64,000 bases of DNA from Aureococcus anophagefferens (Eukaryota; Sar; Pelagophyceae; Pelagomonadales; Pelagomonadaceae): NCBI RefSeq assembly GCF_000186865.1, contig NW_008705566.1, positions 611,807 through 675,806 of the forward strand, given 5' to 3'. A model generated the notes under the pieces. The model did not search any database. It saw nothing but the letters and a program-made list of their open reading frames with translations, and was not told the origin of the DNA. Positions 20,701 through 31,400 of the stretch are shown one piece after another. The translations under genes were made by a program, and so were the position numbers. Every line of letters begins with the position of its first letter. Within the stretch, counting starts at the first letter, position 1.

Positions 20701-23104
20701 AGATGCTCGCGCGGGGCTCGCACGTCATGCTCCGCGGCGACAAGGACTTTGGGACGCTGCTCATGCGCGAGGGGTCGCCGATCACGAGCTTGGAGCGGGG
20801 CATGATGGTCGGGTCCATCCAGTGCTCCGAGGAGCTCCGGAGCGGCTACGTCTACCGCGCGGCGCGGCGCCTCACGCAGCGCGTCTACCGCGAGTACCAG
20901 CGCCAGCTCTGGGACCCGCTGCCGAACTGCGCGGCGGCGGCCGTGAGCGCCGCGGAGCGGCACCTGGACAACGGGAGCCTCCGGGACGTGGGGCTCGACC
21001 ACCCCTGGGGGTCGACGCCGGGCGTGCCCGAGGGCCACGCGACGGGCTGCTCGTCCGTGAGCAGCCACGGCGAGTGGTTCTTCGAGACGTTCTGCGGCGG
21101 CGTCGTCGGCCTCTTCGCGCTCGACACGAAGCGCGAGCCGGCGTCCCTGAGTTTCGCGAGCTTTTGAAACGACGAACCATCGTCACCGACGTAGGCACCA
21201 GCGGCTCTGGGGCGGGAACCGGGCCCTGGGCAAGGGCGGCACGTCCTGGCCGCCCATGGAGGTGCCGCTCGTCGGCGACGACCAGTGGGACGCGCTCGAG
21301 GAAGCTCTGAACACGGAGGGCCTGCGGGCGCTCTACGTGGCGTCGGACTGCCCCTTCTTGGACAACAGCATCAACGACGCCAAGTACAAGATGACGCAGC
21401 CGGAGCAGCGCGACGTCTGCCACACGTGGCCCGCGCACGGCGGCGACCTGCTCAGGCTGCTGGGCCTGCTCGAGGACTGGGAGGCCGAGGCCTACGAGCG
21501 GCGCGTCTTCTTCCTGGCGGGCGGCGCGACCTGCGGCCTGGACACGGAGCTCATCTCGAAGCGCCTGTCGAACGCCGCGGACGACGCGACGGCTGCGGCG
21601 CTGCGCGAGGCCAAGGAGAGGGAGGACGCGGAGGCGAAGGAGAAGGAGGAGGCCGCCAAGGTCGAGACCGAGGAGGAGAAGAAGCGCAAGGAGCGCGAGA
21701 AGAAGAAGGCCGAGCGGGGCGGCGCCTTCGCGAAGATGCGCGCCAAGGCCGCGGGCGCGTACCTGTGTGCAAATCAACCAGTGAGCTGGGACGTCCTGAC
21801 CAAACTTGAGAATTCTCTAGCTCGGTCAAATCGAAGTCGATTCGGCCGATCTTTGGACGAATCGATCGCTCTCGTCGAGTTCTCGAAGCACAGGAGAAAG
21901 TCTAGCGTCGAAACTGTCGCATACGCTCACATTGAAGTCGGGTTGAAGATTTGGTTTCCACACAGGCGCGTACAAGGGCGTGAAAGCGACCGCGAGCGAC
22001 GGCGCGCGCGTCACATCTTCACACCGACTTCAACGAGACCTCGACGAGAGCCATCGATCCGTCCAAAGATCGGCCAAATCGGCGTGTATGTCGAAGTGTG
22101 GCATCGGCTCACCGGTCGATTCGCGCGCAGGTGAGCAACGCGGCCAAGGCGATGAAGCAGGACGCGGGCGGCGCCGTGGGCCCGCGGAAGCTCAAGCTCT
22201 GGCAGAGCGGCCCCATCACGGCCGAGGCGTCGCCGCCGACCTTCGAGCTCCAGGGCGGCCTGGGGCGGGACTACGCGTACGCGCACGCGGCGACGAGGGA
22301 GCAGTGCGTCGCGACGTGCACCGCGGCCTGGTCCGAGTTCGAGACCATGTTCACGACGCACGTCATCACGCCGGGCGTCGAGCCGGGCAGGCCCGGGCGG
22401 GGCGTCCTGCCGAAACCGCGGCGGCCCGAGTGGCTCAAGCAGCTGCTCGTGTTCCCCGACGAGGCGCTCTTCGACGGCGAGAAGGACGCCGTGCTCCAGC
22501 AGTACCTGGACACGGAGCTCGTGAAGCGCGACCTCATGCACATGTTCGACATGGTCGGGCCGGGCCACGGCGAGCGCGAGGCCGCGGGCGCCTACGCGGC
22601 CGCGCTCTACCCCGTGCTGTCGCTCTACTACCGCGAGCACGCGCCGTCGCAGATCCGCGACCTCGCGCCGCTGCCCTCGACGCTCCTCATCGAGGTCGTC
22701 GGCCACCGCTGGAACTCCGAGGGCCTGTCGGACTCGACGGTCATGACCAGGGCAGCAAAAGAGAGCGAAACTCCCAACTTCAAAGGCTCCTCTCTCGGCC
22801 GTTTTTCACTCGTTTCGGCTAATTCTTGGACGAGCGATCATCTCTCGGAACGGTCTCGAAGCGTGGATGCTGTTTCCGGAACGCGCGCGCGCGGAACACT
22901 CACGTTGAAGCGACGTTGAATCACTCTTTTGCTGCCCAGGTCATGACGACGCTCCCCTTCCTCAGCCCGGAGACGTTCGCGGTCTTCGTGGGCCACTGCC
23001 TCCAGTTCGCGAACATGGTCCGCGGCCGCGTGCTCGAGGCCGTCGCGGAGAAGAAGGACGACGAGGGCAAGGAGGAGGACGACCCCTTCGGGCTCGGGTT
23101 CTAG
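17714..23104 (+). CDS. Large protein with two degenerate PhoD-like phosphatase modules, 1529 aa, six exons
   Basis: Exons 17714-19045, 19257-21136, 21195-21754, 21966-22009, 22131-22739 and 22940-23104 total 4590 nt, exactly 1530 codons. The start MGQAGST fits an N-myristoylation signal. Module 1 has a PhoD-type N-terminal beta domain (VVGLVGSTTARILLEVDA), then HVGGQVEMRR, DGYRFAWNLPGKRDVL, LMLCGEGDV and FWEYQRQLWD. Module 2 repeats this with HLGGQVDMD, DGYRTHWNLPGTREML, VMLRGDKDF and YREYQRQLWD. The metal-binding Asp of the usual GDQ is Gly in both, and the usual DDHE/D is replaced, so both look catalytically dead or altered. A K/E-rich coiled coil (21600-21730) precedes exon 4, which is only 44 nt. 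Four of five introns are introner-derived; the fifth is GC-AG (21137-21194). Confidence 0.75.
19054..19256 (+). mobile_element. Introner element B1 (203 bp)
   Basis: Perfect 15-bp terminal inverted repeat CTGTGCCGAAACCAA / TTGGTTTCGGCACAG and perfect 8-bp target duplication GTCGCGGT (19046-19053, 19257-19264). The intron is 19046-19256 (211 nt): GT from the duplication, CAG from the element. Splicing gives LGGVAVLLLDTRW and moves the frame correctly by one. Confidence 0.95.
21755..21965 (-). mobile_element. Introner element B2 (203 bp at 21763-21965 plus target duplication), reverse orientation
   Basis: Same length as B1 but inserted in the opposite orientation relative to the gene. Ends CTGTGTGCAAATC and TTTCCACACAG, perfect 8-bp duplication GCGCGTAC (21755-21762, 21966-21973). 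Intron 21755-21965, 211 nt, GC donor, CAG acceptor, junction KAAGAYKGVKA. Confidence 0.94.
22010..22130 (+). mobile_element. Decayed family B introner (121-nt intron)
   Basis: The stretch at 22020-22090 keeps the family B core (CGACTTCAA..., CTCGACGAGAG, GATCCGTCCAAA) but has lost the terminal repeats and about 80 bp. It behaves as a GT-AG intron joining ASDGAR to VSNAAKAM in frame. No clear target duplication remains (GTCACATC versus GTGAGCAA). It lies only 44 nt of exon after B2. Confidence 0.75.
22749..22939 (+). mobile_element. Introner element A3 (191 bp)
   Basis: Ends AGGGCAGCAAAAGAG and CTCTTTTGCTGCCCAG; perfect 8-bp duplication GTCATGAC (22740-22747, 22940-22947). Intron 22740-22939 (200 nt), GT from the duplication, CAG from the element. 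It joins GLSDST to VMTTLPFL. Orientation relative to the gene is the same as A1 and A2. Confidence 0.94.
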
Positions 23105-23314
23105 TCGAGCGACGCGGGTGTGTGGCTAAGCTTCTAGGTAGTGTGCGTGGACTTGCTCGGTCGGTGCAACTCGACGGCAACGAGCAAGTCAACGAGCTCG
23201 TCGCGTCACAACGTTTTCGACAGGCAGGCTCTCCGAAGCCGCGTCGTCACGACTCGGCGGGCACGACACGGCAAGCACACCGCGAGACGCACCGCAACGC
23301 GCGCCACACGCAGC

Positions 23315-24697
23315 ATGTTCAGCGCCTTCGCGTCGTCGTGGGCGCCCGACGACGACGACCCCTTCGCGTCGCCGGCGCCCGGCGGCGTCGGCGACCGCGC
23401 GCCGGCCTGGGAGCCCGACGCCGCGGCGGCGTGCTGCCGCGGGCCGGCCTGCGGCGTCGCGTTCGACACGATGGAGCGGCGGCACCACTGCCGCGGCTGC
23501 GGCCTCGTGTTCTGCGGCGGGTGCACCGAGGGCGTCGCGCTCATGCCGCCGGCGTGGCGCGAGCGGGACCCGCAGCGCGTCTGCGACGCGTGCCAGGTGC
23601 GCCTCGCGCCGTACCAGCACGCGTGGGCCGAGTCCCGGAGCAACGCGACGCGGAGCAACGCCGTCGCGGACGCGAGCGACTCGTTCACGCGCTACTGCAA
23701 CAGCCCGCTGCGGTTCACGCTCGGCGGCGAGGTCCGGAAGGCGGCCTACACGCTCCAGAACCTCTTCGACGGCGTCAACTTCTGGGAGCGCGACGCCGAG
23801 TACTTCGACCAGAACGTCGCGCACGCGGACGCGCTCCTCTTCGTGACGCTGGCCAAGGTCGCGTTCATCGGCGGCGTCACGGGCGGCACGGGCCTGCTGG
23901 TCGCGCGGCTGCACGACGGCTCCTGGTCCGCGCCCTGCGCCGTGAGCTCCTACGGCTTCGCGTTCGGGGCCGTCGTCGGCGCGGAGATCACGGACGTCGT
24001 CACGCCGCTGGACCGCGACGCGCTGGGCCAGTTCATGGACCCGAGCGCGTCGAAGCTGAGCCTCGGGGCGTCCGTGAGCTTCGCCTTCGGGCCCCTGGGC
24101 CGGGCGGCCGACGGCGAGGCGCTCGTGTCGTCGGCGGGCGCCGCCTCCTCGACGACGTCGTACTCGCAGGCGCGCGGCTTCTACGGCGGCTTCACGGTCG
24201 AGGGCGCGCACGTCTACGTGCGCGACCGCGTGAACACGCGCTTCTACGGCGTGCCCCGGACGCCCGCGGAGATCCTCTGCGGGACCGCGCCGCGGCCGCG
24301 CGCCGCGCGGCCGCTCTACGACGCGCTCGACCGCTACTACGCGGAGCGCGTCGACCGCTACCTCGACGACGTCTTCGAGCGGCGGACGACGCGGAGCTCG
24401 TCGCGCGACGCGCACAGCATGACCTTCAACCCGCGCGCGACGAGCGACAACGGCGCGACCTTCGACCCGCGCGCGAGCCGCGAAGCGAGCTCGGGCGTCG
24501 CGCGCCTCGGCGCCGGCGCCGTCGGCGACTCGCTGTTGAGGCCGCGGGACCGCCCGTCGACGGACCTGTCGAAGTCCTTCCGCGAGGAGCTCGTGCTCGA
24601 CGACGACGACGAGGACCCGTTCGCGCTGCCGGAGCCGCCGAGGCTCCCGAGTCCGCGACCGGACCCGGACGAGGAGCCTGAGTACGTCGAGCTGTAA
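23315..24697 (+). CDS. FYVE zinc finger + SYLF (Ysc84-like) lipid-binding protein, 460 aa
   Basis: I chose the ATG at 23315 (MFSAFASSWAPDDDDPF); an upstream ATG frame from 23141 adds a low-complexity extension. A FYVE-type zinc finger lies near residues 45-100, with the PI3P-binding signature RRHHCRGCG and flanking Cys pairs (CGVAF, CGGC, CDAC). A SYLF/DUF500 domain follows: DALLFVTLAKVAFIGGV, YGFAFGAVVGAEI, FYGGFTVEGAHVYVRDRVN. SYLF domains bind phosphoinositides and actin-linked endocytic sites. The C-terminus is acidic and Pro-rich (DDDDEDPF, PEPPRLPSPRPDPDEEPEY), with a tandem TFNPRA/TFDPRA motif. The predicted role is in endosomal or endocytic membranes. Confidence 0.8.
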   Translation: MFSAFASSWAPDDDDPFASPAPGGVGDRAPAWEPDAAAACCRGPACGVAFDTMERRHHCRGCGLVFCGGCTEGVALMPPAWRERDPQRVCDACQVRLAPYQHAWAESRSNATRSNAVADASDSFTRYCNSPLRFTLGGEVRKAAYTLQNLFDGVNFWERDAEYFDQNVAHADALLFVTLAKVAFIGGVTGGTGLLVARLHDGSWSAPCAVSSYGFAFGAVVGAEITDVVTPLDRDALGQFMDPSASKLSLGASVSFAFGPLGRAADGEALVSSAGAASSTTSYSQARGFYGGFTVEGAHVYVRDRVNTRFYGVPRTPAEILCGTAPRPRAARPLYDALDRYYAERVDRYLDDVFERRTTRSSSRDAHSMTFNPRATSDNGATFDPRASREASSGVARLGAGAVGDSLLRPRDRPSTDLSKSFREELVLDDDDEDPFALPEPPRLPSPRPDPDEEPEYVEL

Positions 24698-24782
24698 CTC
24701 GTGTTGTTGGTGGGGAAACTACTAGTACGACTCAATCGACTATGTCATCAAGGTTGGAGAAACCCGCGGCAGCTGCAACGCG

Positions 24783-26063
24783 ATGGCGCGGCTCGCAGCC
24801 GTCGCGCTGTTGCTCGCGCTGCACGCGCGCGCCGGCGACGTCCTCGTCAATCCCATCGTGGGCCACGAGGTCCGGCTCGACGGCGGCAGCACGCCGACCC
24901 CCAAAACGAGCAACGCGACGGCGACAGCGCTGCCCGTCGTGCCGCCGGCCATGCCGGAGAGCGTCCGGGCCTTCGTCTACCGGGAATGGAGCGCGCTCGA
25001 CGAGGGCATCGACGACGTGCTGCGGCGCATGGGCGCCATGTCCGCGTTCGTCGAGTTCCCGCACGCGCGGAACACGTTTTTCAACCATCTCAAGGGCACC
25101 TACGGCATGCTCATGGCCTGGAACCAGCCCGTGGCCGTGGCGCGCGCGGGCCTGGCGCACACGGCCTACTCGGGCGACCTCTTCGAGTTCTTCATCTTCG
25201 ACCCGACGGTCGACCGCGCGGAGATGCGCGCCCTCGTCGGCGGACCCGCGGAGGCGCTCATCTACGAGTTCGGCACGGTCGCGCGCCACGAGTTCGTCGG
25301 TCTGGGCCACATGATGAACAACCGCAGCCACCGGCTCGCGCGGCCGCTCGTCGGCGGGCTCGACGACCGCGTCGCGACGCGGTCGCGCGTCGAGGGCGCG
25401 AAGACGCTCAGCAACCGCGAGGTCGCGGAGCTCATCGTCGTGTCCATCGCCGACTACCTGGACCAGGGCGTGACGACGAACGGCTGGCGGGACCACCACC
25501 AGATCGACCCGCTGGACACGCGCATCTTCCCCGGGACGGTGGAACCGGACGTGTCGCTCTACTGGGCGGCCGCCGCGTGCAAGGCCGTGCGCGGCCACCT
25601 CGCGGTGATCCCGCCCATCTTCGACCGCTGCACGGCGGACATCGCCTACGAGGACGAGGCCGCGGCGCGCGACATGTACTGGCGCGTCGTCCAGGACTCG
25701 AACCGCATCTCCGGCGACGCGGCGATCACGATGATCGCCGCGGCCATCGAGCTGCTGCCCTACGTGGGCGAGATGCACGTCCTCCTCGCGCAGCTCCACT
25801 TCCGCGCGGGGCGCCACGGCGAGGCGCGGGACCACGCGGCCGTCGCGCTCGACCGCATGTACGCCTTCGGCGGCACGTGGGACAAGCGGCTCACCTACGA
25901 GTCGTGGATCGCCTTCGCGCGGCTCCTCTTCGCGCGGTCCACGGCGGCGCTCGACGCCGACTTCGACGGCGACACGCTGCCGCGCGCCGCGGGCGACCAC
26001 AACGTCAACGACTTCGGCACGCAGCTCGTGTCCATCCCGGAGCTCATCTCGAAGTTGCCCTAG
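24783..26063 (+). CDS. DUF6817-like protein with N-terminal signal peptide, 426 aa
   Basis: Starts MARLAAVALLLALHARAGDV, a good signal peptide. The central part HARNTFFNHLKGTYGMLMAW followed by AGLAHTAYSGDLF resembles the DUF6817 pattern (conserved His residues in an HD-like arrangement), often found in algal and bacterial proteins of unknown reaction. A later block DYLDQGVTTNGWRDHHQ adds further His residues. The C-terminal third (YVGEMHVLLAQLHFRAGRHGEA) looks like TPR helices. Single exon. Function unknown; secretory or plastid targeting is possible. Confidence 0.6.
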   Translation: MARLAAVALLLALHARAGDVLVNPIVGHEVRLDGGSTPTPKTSNATATALPVVPPAMPESVRAFVYREWSALDEGIDDVLRRMGAMSAFVEFPHARNTFFNHLKGTYGMLMAWNQPVAVARAGLAHTAYSGDLFEFFIFDPTVDRAEMRALVGGPAEALIYEFGTVARHEFVGLGHMMNNRSHRLARPLVGGLDDRVATRSRVEGAKTLSNREVAELIVVSIADYLDQGVTTNGWRDHHQIDPLDTRIFPGTVEPDVSLYWAAAACKAVRGHLAVIPPIFDRCTADIAYEDEAAARDMYWRVVQDSNRISGDAAITMIAAAIELLPYVGEMHVLLAQLHFRAGRHGEARDHAAVALDRMYAFGGTWDKRLTYESWIAFARLLFARSTAALDADFDGDTLPRAAGDHNVNDFGTQLVSIPELISKLP

Positions 26064-26427
26064 TTTTTGTGGAGCGAGCTTCTTCGACGACGACGACGAC
26101 CTCCTTCGACATCGACGACGACCTCCTTTCTTCGACGACGACGCACGATCGACCGACCGCCGCGACTCTCCGCGACTTCCGCGACTTCGACGACCGACGC
26201 GCCCGCGAGGGCGCTTTCGATCGACCCGCACGCACAGCCGCCCCGACGCGCGCCTGGAAGACGGCGCGTGGACCTTCTAATATCTGTCTAATATAGTACT
26301 GTTTTTCTTTTCTATCCCTTTTTCCTTGAACAATATTTGAACATCAACAACGTCAGGCTTCCAGCAGCGAAGTCCAGAGCGAAGCTGTTGCTCGTGTTGC
26401 TCGTGCGCGCGCGGCAGCCTCCGCGTC
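26064..26427. other. Intergenic region with CGA-rich low complexity
   Basis: Repeated CGACGACGA/CTTCGACGA tracts occupy 26080-26150, and an AT-richer stretch foll­ows at 26275-26350. It should contain the 3' end of the upstream gene and the promoter of the channel gene. No RNA gene seen. Confidence 0.5.
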
Positions 26428-28200
26428 ATGGCGGCGAGGACGATGCCGCCCCGACACCCGTCGTTCTCCTCTAGGCTCTCCGTCGCCTTCGGCGCGGCGC
26501 CGACGAGCGACGGCGGCGCGCCGTCGGCCGAGGATCCCGGCGCCGGCGGTGGCGTCCGGCGCCTGTCATTCTGGAACGGCCAGGGGGGCGCGACGCCCAA
26601 GGGGTCGCCGAGCGAGGTCGAGCTCGGGTCGACGCCGACGCCCAAGGCGGGAGGCGGTCGCCCGGGCATGCCCATGCGGCAGCGGAGCCTGGAGAGCCTC
26701 GTGTCGCAGACGGTCGAGGAGGACGCGGAGGAGGTCCACGAGGCGCCGGCCGTGGACCTCGAGGAGGAAGTCGCCCTGGAGCTCGAGGGCTTCCCGGAGA
26801 TGGGCAGATTCTGGAAAGCGCTCAACCCCATGGAGCCCTGGCGCATCAACTGGGACATCGGCATGCTCTTCATGATCCTCTTCGTCATGCTCGTGACGCC
26901 GTTCGAGCTCACGTTCGTCTCCGGGGACCGGCCCTTCACTCACGATAACGTGGGGCTCTTCGTGATCAACCGCTGCGTCGACACGGTCTTCGTCGTCGAC
27001 TTTGGGCTCAACTTCGTGACGTCCTACTTCGACGTCGACCACGGGCGGCGCGCGACCGGCGCGGGACGCGGGGCGATGTCGACGCGCGCGATCGTTCCGG
27101 AGAACGGGTCCACGCGAGAGATCATCGCCCGTCCACGCATGGGCCGAACGTGACCGAGCCTCCCACCCTGTTCCCGCCAGGTGGGTGACGCAGCCGGGCC
27201 GCATCGTGCTCCACTACCTGCGGACGTGGGCCGTGCTCGACGCCGTGTCCATCACGCCCTGGTGGGCCATGCCCATCAACAAGGACGCGGGGCTCCTCCG
27301 GCTCGTGCGGCTCGCGCGGCTCTTCAAGCTGCTCCGCGTCTTCCAGAGCCCGCGCATCGTGAGCCGGCTCTCGAAGCACCTCAACGTGAGCTCGCGGACG
27401 CAGACGATCATGATGTACTCGTTCCTGCTGCTCATGAGCATCCACGGCAGCGCCTGCTGCCTGCGGCTCATCACGGACATCCAGCTGCAGCACTGCAACA
27501 CGGGCTCGCGCGAGCGCGAGGCCGCGTGCCCCGGCACGACGATCACCAAGGCGAACACGTGGCACGACGGCATCTGGGCCGAGTACACGACGGCCATCGT
27601 CTGGTCCTTCACGGCGATGAACGGCGAGGCGACCTTCGTCACGCACGCGGAGGGCGTCCTGGGCTTCGCGATGATGCTCGTGGGCTGCATCCTGCTCGCG
27701 TTCCTCCTCGGCGACCTCGCGAACATCGCGTCGAACCTGGACCCCGTGAGCAACGACTTCAAGCAGACCCTCGACTCCATCAACGACTACATGACGAAGC
27801 TCCGCTACCCGAAGGAGCTCCGCGTGCGGCTCCGCGAGTACGTCATGCTCAGCGAGCCCGTGTTCCGCTTCAACTACTACCAGGCGCTCCTGGACCGCCT
27901 GAGCCCGGGGCTCCAGGCCGTCGTCGCGCAGCAGAACCACGGCGCCGTCATCTCGAACATCCCCTTCTTCCTCTACTCGGTCCACAAGTTCTACGGGCTC
28001 GCCGCGGGCTCGACGGTCCGCGCGCGCGCGCCGCGCCGCAAGGGCCAGCCCGTCGCCTGGAGCGACCGCAGGGCCGTCGTCGTGCGCATCACGCCGGACC
28101 TCAAGTACGACCTCGAGTACGTCGACCTCGACCCGCCGGAGATGGAGTCCGTTTCGCGGCGCGGGATGTTTTACTTCGTCTCGGCTCGTTCGGGGGATCC
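26428..28200 (+). CDS. Voltage-gated / cyclic-nucleotide-type cation channel (KCNH-CNG-like), incomplete at N gap
   Basis: Exon 1 is 26428-27047, exon 2 begins 27181; the 133-nt GC-AG intron looks like a decayed family A introner. Exon 2 is open up to the N run at 28201. The cytosolic N-terminus is Ser/Pro/Gly-rich. S1 is near WDIGMLFMILFVMLV, S2-S3 near VVDFGLNFVTSYFDVDHGRW, and the S4 voltage sensor is RLVRLARLFKLLRVF. S5 starts MYSFLLLMSIHGSA. The pore loop WSFTAMNGEATF lacks the GYG/GFG potassium filter. S6 (LVGCILLAFLLGDLANI) leads to a C-linker (LRYPKELRVRLREYV) as in KCNH, CNG and HCN channels. Any cyclic-nucleotide-binding domain would lie in or beyond the gap. A plasma-membrane or ciliary channel with unusual selectivity is likely. 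Confidence 0.75.
27048..27180 (+). mobile_element. Decayed family A introner, intron of the channel gene
   Basis: A GC-AG intron whose interior keeps the family A string GAGAGATCATCGCCCGTCC (compare GAGAGATGATCGCTCGTCC). Degenerate ends GGCGCGGGACGCGGGG and CCCTGTTCCCGCCAG are roughly inverted, and a weak duplication GCGCGCGA / GTGGGTGA is 5 of 8. It joins VDHGR to WVTQPGRIV in frame. Confidence 0.65.
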
Positions 28201-28424
28201 NNNNNNNNNNNNNNNNNNNNNNNNNNNNNNNNNNNNNNNNNNNNNNNNNNNNNNNNNNNNNNNNNNNNNNNNNNNNNNNNNNNNNNNNNNNNNNNNNNNN
28301 NNNNNNNNNNNNNNNNNNNNNNNNNNNNNNNNNNNNNNNNNNNNNNNNNNNNNNNNNNNNNNNNNNNNNNNNNNNNNNNNNNNNNNNNNNNNNNNNNNNN
28401 NNNNNNNNNNNNNNNNNNNNNNNN
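28201..28424. other. Assembly gap (224 N)
   Basis: Ns only. The channel gene enters from the left and the RGG-rich gene enters from the right, so both C-termini are hidden here. Confidence 0.98.
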
Positions 28425-31400
28425 GCCCTCGCGGGCAGATCCGGCAGAAGTCCCCGGCGGTCGCGTCGAAGACGCGCGCGAAGCCGGAGTAGGTCGCGCG
28501 GCACTCGCGGCACGCGACCTGCGGGAACGAGACCATCGGCGGCGGAGCCCCGGAGGGGCGCGCCACCTCGGCGCGCGCGAGGGCCAGGATGCCCATGTGC
28601 TCGGCGGTGGTGGTTCGAGTCGAAGGCGGACTTGTTGACGGCGCTCGCGCTCGAGGACTCGCCCGCGACGATCGTCGTCACGACGAGCTGCAGCGCGGAC
28701 GCGTCCTTGACGAACGCGCTCTGGAAGGCCGGGTCCTTGTCGATGACGACGCGGCGGGCGCGGCGGAGCCACGTCACCGCGTCCTCGCGCGTGAGGTGCA
28801 GCGACGTGCCGCGCAGGGCCACACAAGGGGCCGACGGGTGCGGGTCAGGGTTCTTGGCCGACGGAGCCCCGCACCTTTACCCTCACCCTCCGGTCCGAAA
28901 CCCTTACCCGCACCCGTTATCACGGGTCCTGGGAATTTGGGCACCCTTACCCTTACCCGCGGGTGGCACCCTACCAAAATCCTCTAATTAAAAAAAAATA
29001 TATATGGAAACCGCCGAATTTGGATTCGGACGCGCAAATTAAGCTGCTTTTGGATCGACCCGACAACCTGGCAGCTGCATTACACGCCCTCGAACGGAAA
29101 TCAGGAGGTCGGCCAGGCGCGGGACACCCTCGAGGGTAAGGGGCGTCCCTCGCACCCGTGGCTTTTCGTCGGTACCCGCACCCGTACCCGAGCCAAGGGT
29201 TCTGGGAATTTGGCGGCCCCTCACCCTTACCCTCCCGAGGGTTTCGCGGGTTCTCGGGTCGGCCCCTCGCCCTTGTGTGGCCCTGGTGCCGCGCTTGACG
29301 CGGTGCGCGCTGTCGGCCTCGAGCGCGAACGACGCCGCGAGGAGCGCGACGCGCGTGAGCTGCGCGTCGACCGTGCCGGGCCCGGTCTCGACGATGCCCA
29401 GGGAGTTGATCGACACGAATGTCTTGCCCGTCGCGTTCCGGCGGTTGCCCTGAGGGCCGCCGTCGGACTCGGAGTCGGACTCGCCGTCGAACCACTTGCC
29501 GTTCCAGTCGATGTTGTCCTCGTCGGGGTCGTAGTCGTCGTCGCCGTCCTCGTCCGAGTCGTCCGAGTCGTCGTCGCCGACGTGCCGCCCCTCCTTGTAG
29601 ATGAGGAGGGCCTCGATGTCCAGTCGGGCCTTGGGCCCGAGACGAGGACGACGACTCCCGCGGCCCGTCGCGTTGACGTCGTCGAGGTCGCGCGCGGTGG
29701 GCTCCTTGACCTTGACCTTGGACCGCTTGCGCTTCTTGGGCGGCGGCAGGTGGCCCGGGCGCTCCGGGCGCTGCTTCGGGCGCTTCCGCTTCTTGCTGCC
29801 GCCGCCCGTGCCGGAGAGGCCGCCCGCGTCGCCGTTGCCCGCGTCGCCGTCGTCGTCCGCGCGGTCGTCCGCGCGGTTGTCCGCGCCCGAGCCGCCGCGG
29901 TGCTTGGGCGTGCAGACCAGGGCGAGGCCGAGGTCGTCGTCGCCGGCCGGCGGCGCGGAGCCGTCGCCGTCCGGCGGCGCGTGGCCGCGGCCGCCGCCCG
30001 CGCGGTCGTCGTCGCCCGGCGTGAACTCGTCGCGCGGCGCGCGGTCGTCCTCGCCGGCGCCGCCGGGGCGCTTGGGCGCGCCGGCCAGGTCGTCGTCGCC
30101 CTCGTCGTCGCCGCCGCCGCGGTCCGGCGGCTCCGGCGGCGACTCCGCGTACCAGACGCCGCGCTCGAGGATCTCCTTCTTCTTCGTCTGGTACTCGTCC
30201 GTGGTGAGGAGGCCCTCGTCGAAGAGCGCCTCCGTGTCGCGCAGCGCCTGGGCGAGCGCCGGATGGAAGGGCGTCGTCGGCTCCTCCGCGGGCAGCCGCG
30301 GTAGCGGCACGCCATCGTCGAATTCGTCGTCGGGCGGCGGCGCCTCCGCGGCCGGCTGCGGCGGCGGCACGTCACCGTCGGACTTGCGCTCCTCCGACGT
30401 CGCGTTGTTGCCGAGGCCCGATTCGTCGTCGCCGCCGCCGCCGCCGCGGTCCGGCGGCGTGGACTCGTCGACGTCGTCCGCGCGGTCGGGCTCCTCGGCC
30501 TCGGGCGCCGAGGGCTCGACGTCGTCGCGCGCGCGCGCGGGCTCGACGGCCGCGCGCGCCGCCGCGAGCTTGGCGAGGGTCTCGCCGACCTTGGTCACCT
30601 TGTCGCCGAAGATGCGGGGGATCGTGCCCTTGAGCGCGGCCTCGAGCGTCGGCAGGAGGCCCGCCGCGGCCTTCGCGGCCTCCGCCGCGACGATGCCGTA
30701 GTCGACGGCGGCCCACGTGAGGCCGGTGGCCGCCTCGACCGTCGCGACCACGGACACGTCGCGCCAGATCGCCGGGGCCGCGGCGCGGCGGAACGCCGCG
30801 GCGAGGAGCCGCGCGAGGTCGCCGCGGCCCGACCGCGTGGCGTTGAACGCGATCTGGGAGAGCTGCTGCGTGTTGAACTCGTCGATCCGCGCCGTCATGT
30901 CGACGGCGAGGAGGCCGACGACGTGGGAGTCGTCGAGCGCCTCGTTCTTGAGCGCGTGGACGAGGAGCTGCGCGAGCGTGCCCGCGGGCGCCGCGGCGAG
31001 GACGCGCGGCGCGCGGGGGGCCGCGGCCTCGACCCGCAGGGCGGCGAGGGCCCGCGGGAAGCCGCCGGGCTGGGTGATGTGCCGCAGCGCCTCGGCGAGG
31101 GAGATCTGCTTGGCCTGCTTCGCGGGCTCGTCGTCGTCGCGCGACCCGTCGACGCGCGGCTTCGGCGCGCCGCCGCCGCGGCCGCCGGTCTTGTTCCGCA
31201 TCGACGCGCCGAGGCCGCGGCCGCCGGCCCGGCCGCCGCGTTGCCCGCCGCCGCCGCGGCCGCCGTGGCCGCCGCCTCGGCTCTTGGCGACGCTCGTGCC
31301 GCCCTTGGCGAAGCCCTTGGCGAAGCCCTTGGCGAAGCCCTTGCCGCCGCCGGCCGAGGGCACGTTGTTGGGCGTCGCCGCCGCCTGCTGGCGTGGCGGA

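Noticed and set aside
28830..29260. Interstitial telomere
   Set aside because: GGGTAAGGGT-like units occur but are few, irregular and placed symmetrically inside a TIR element with a target duplication, so they belong to the element.
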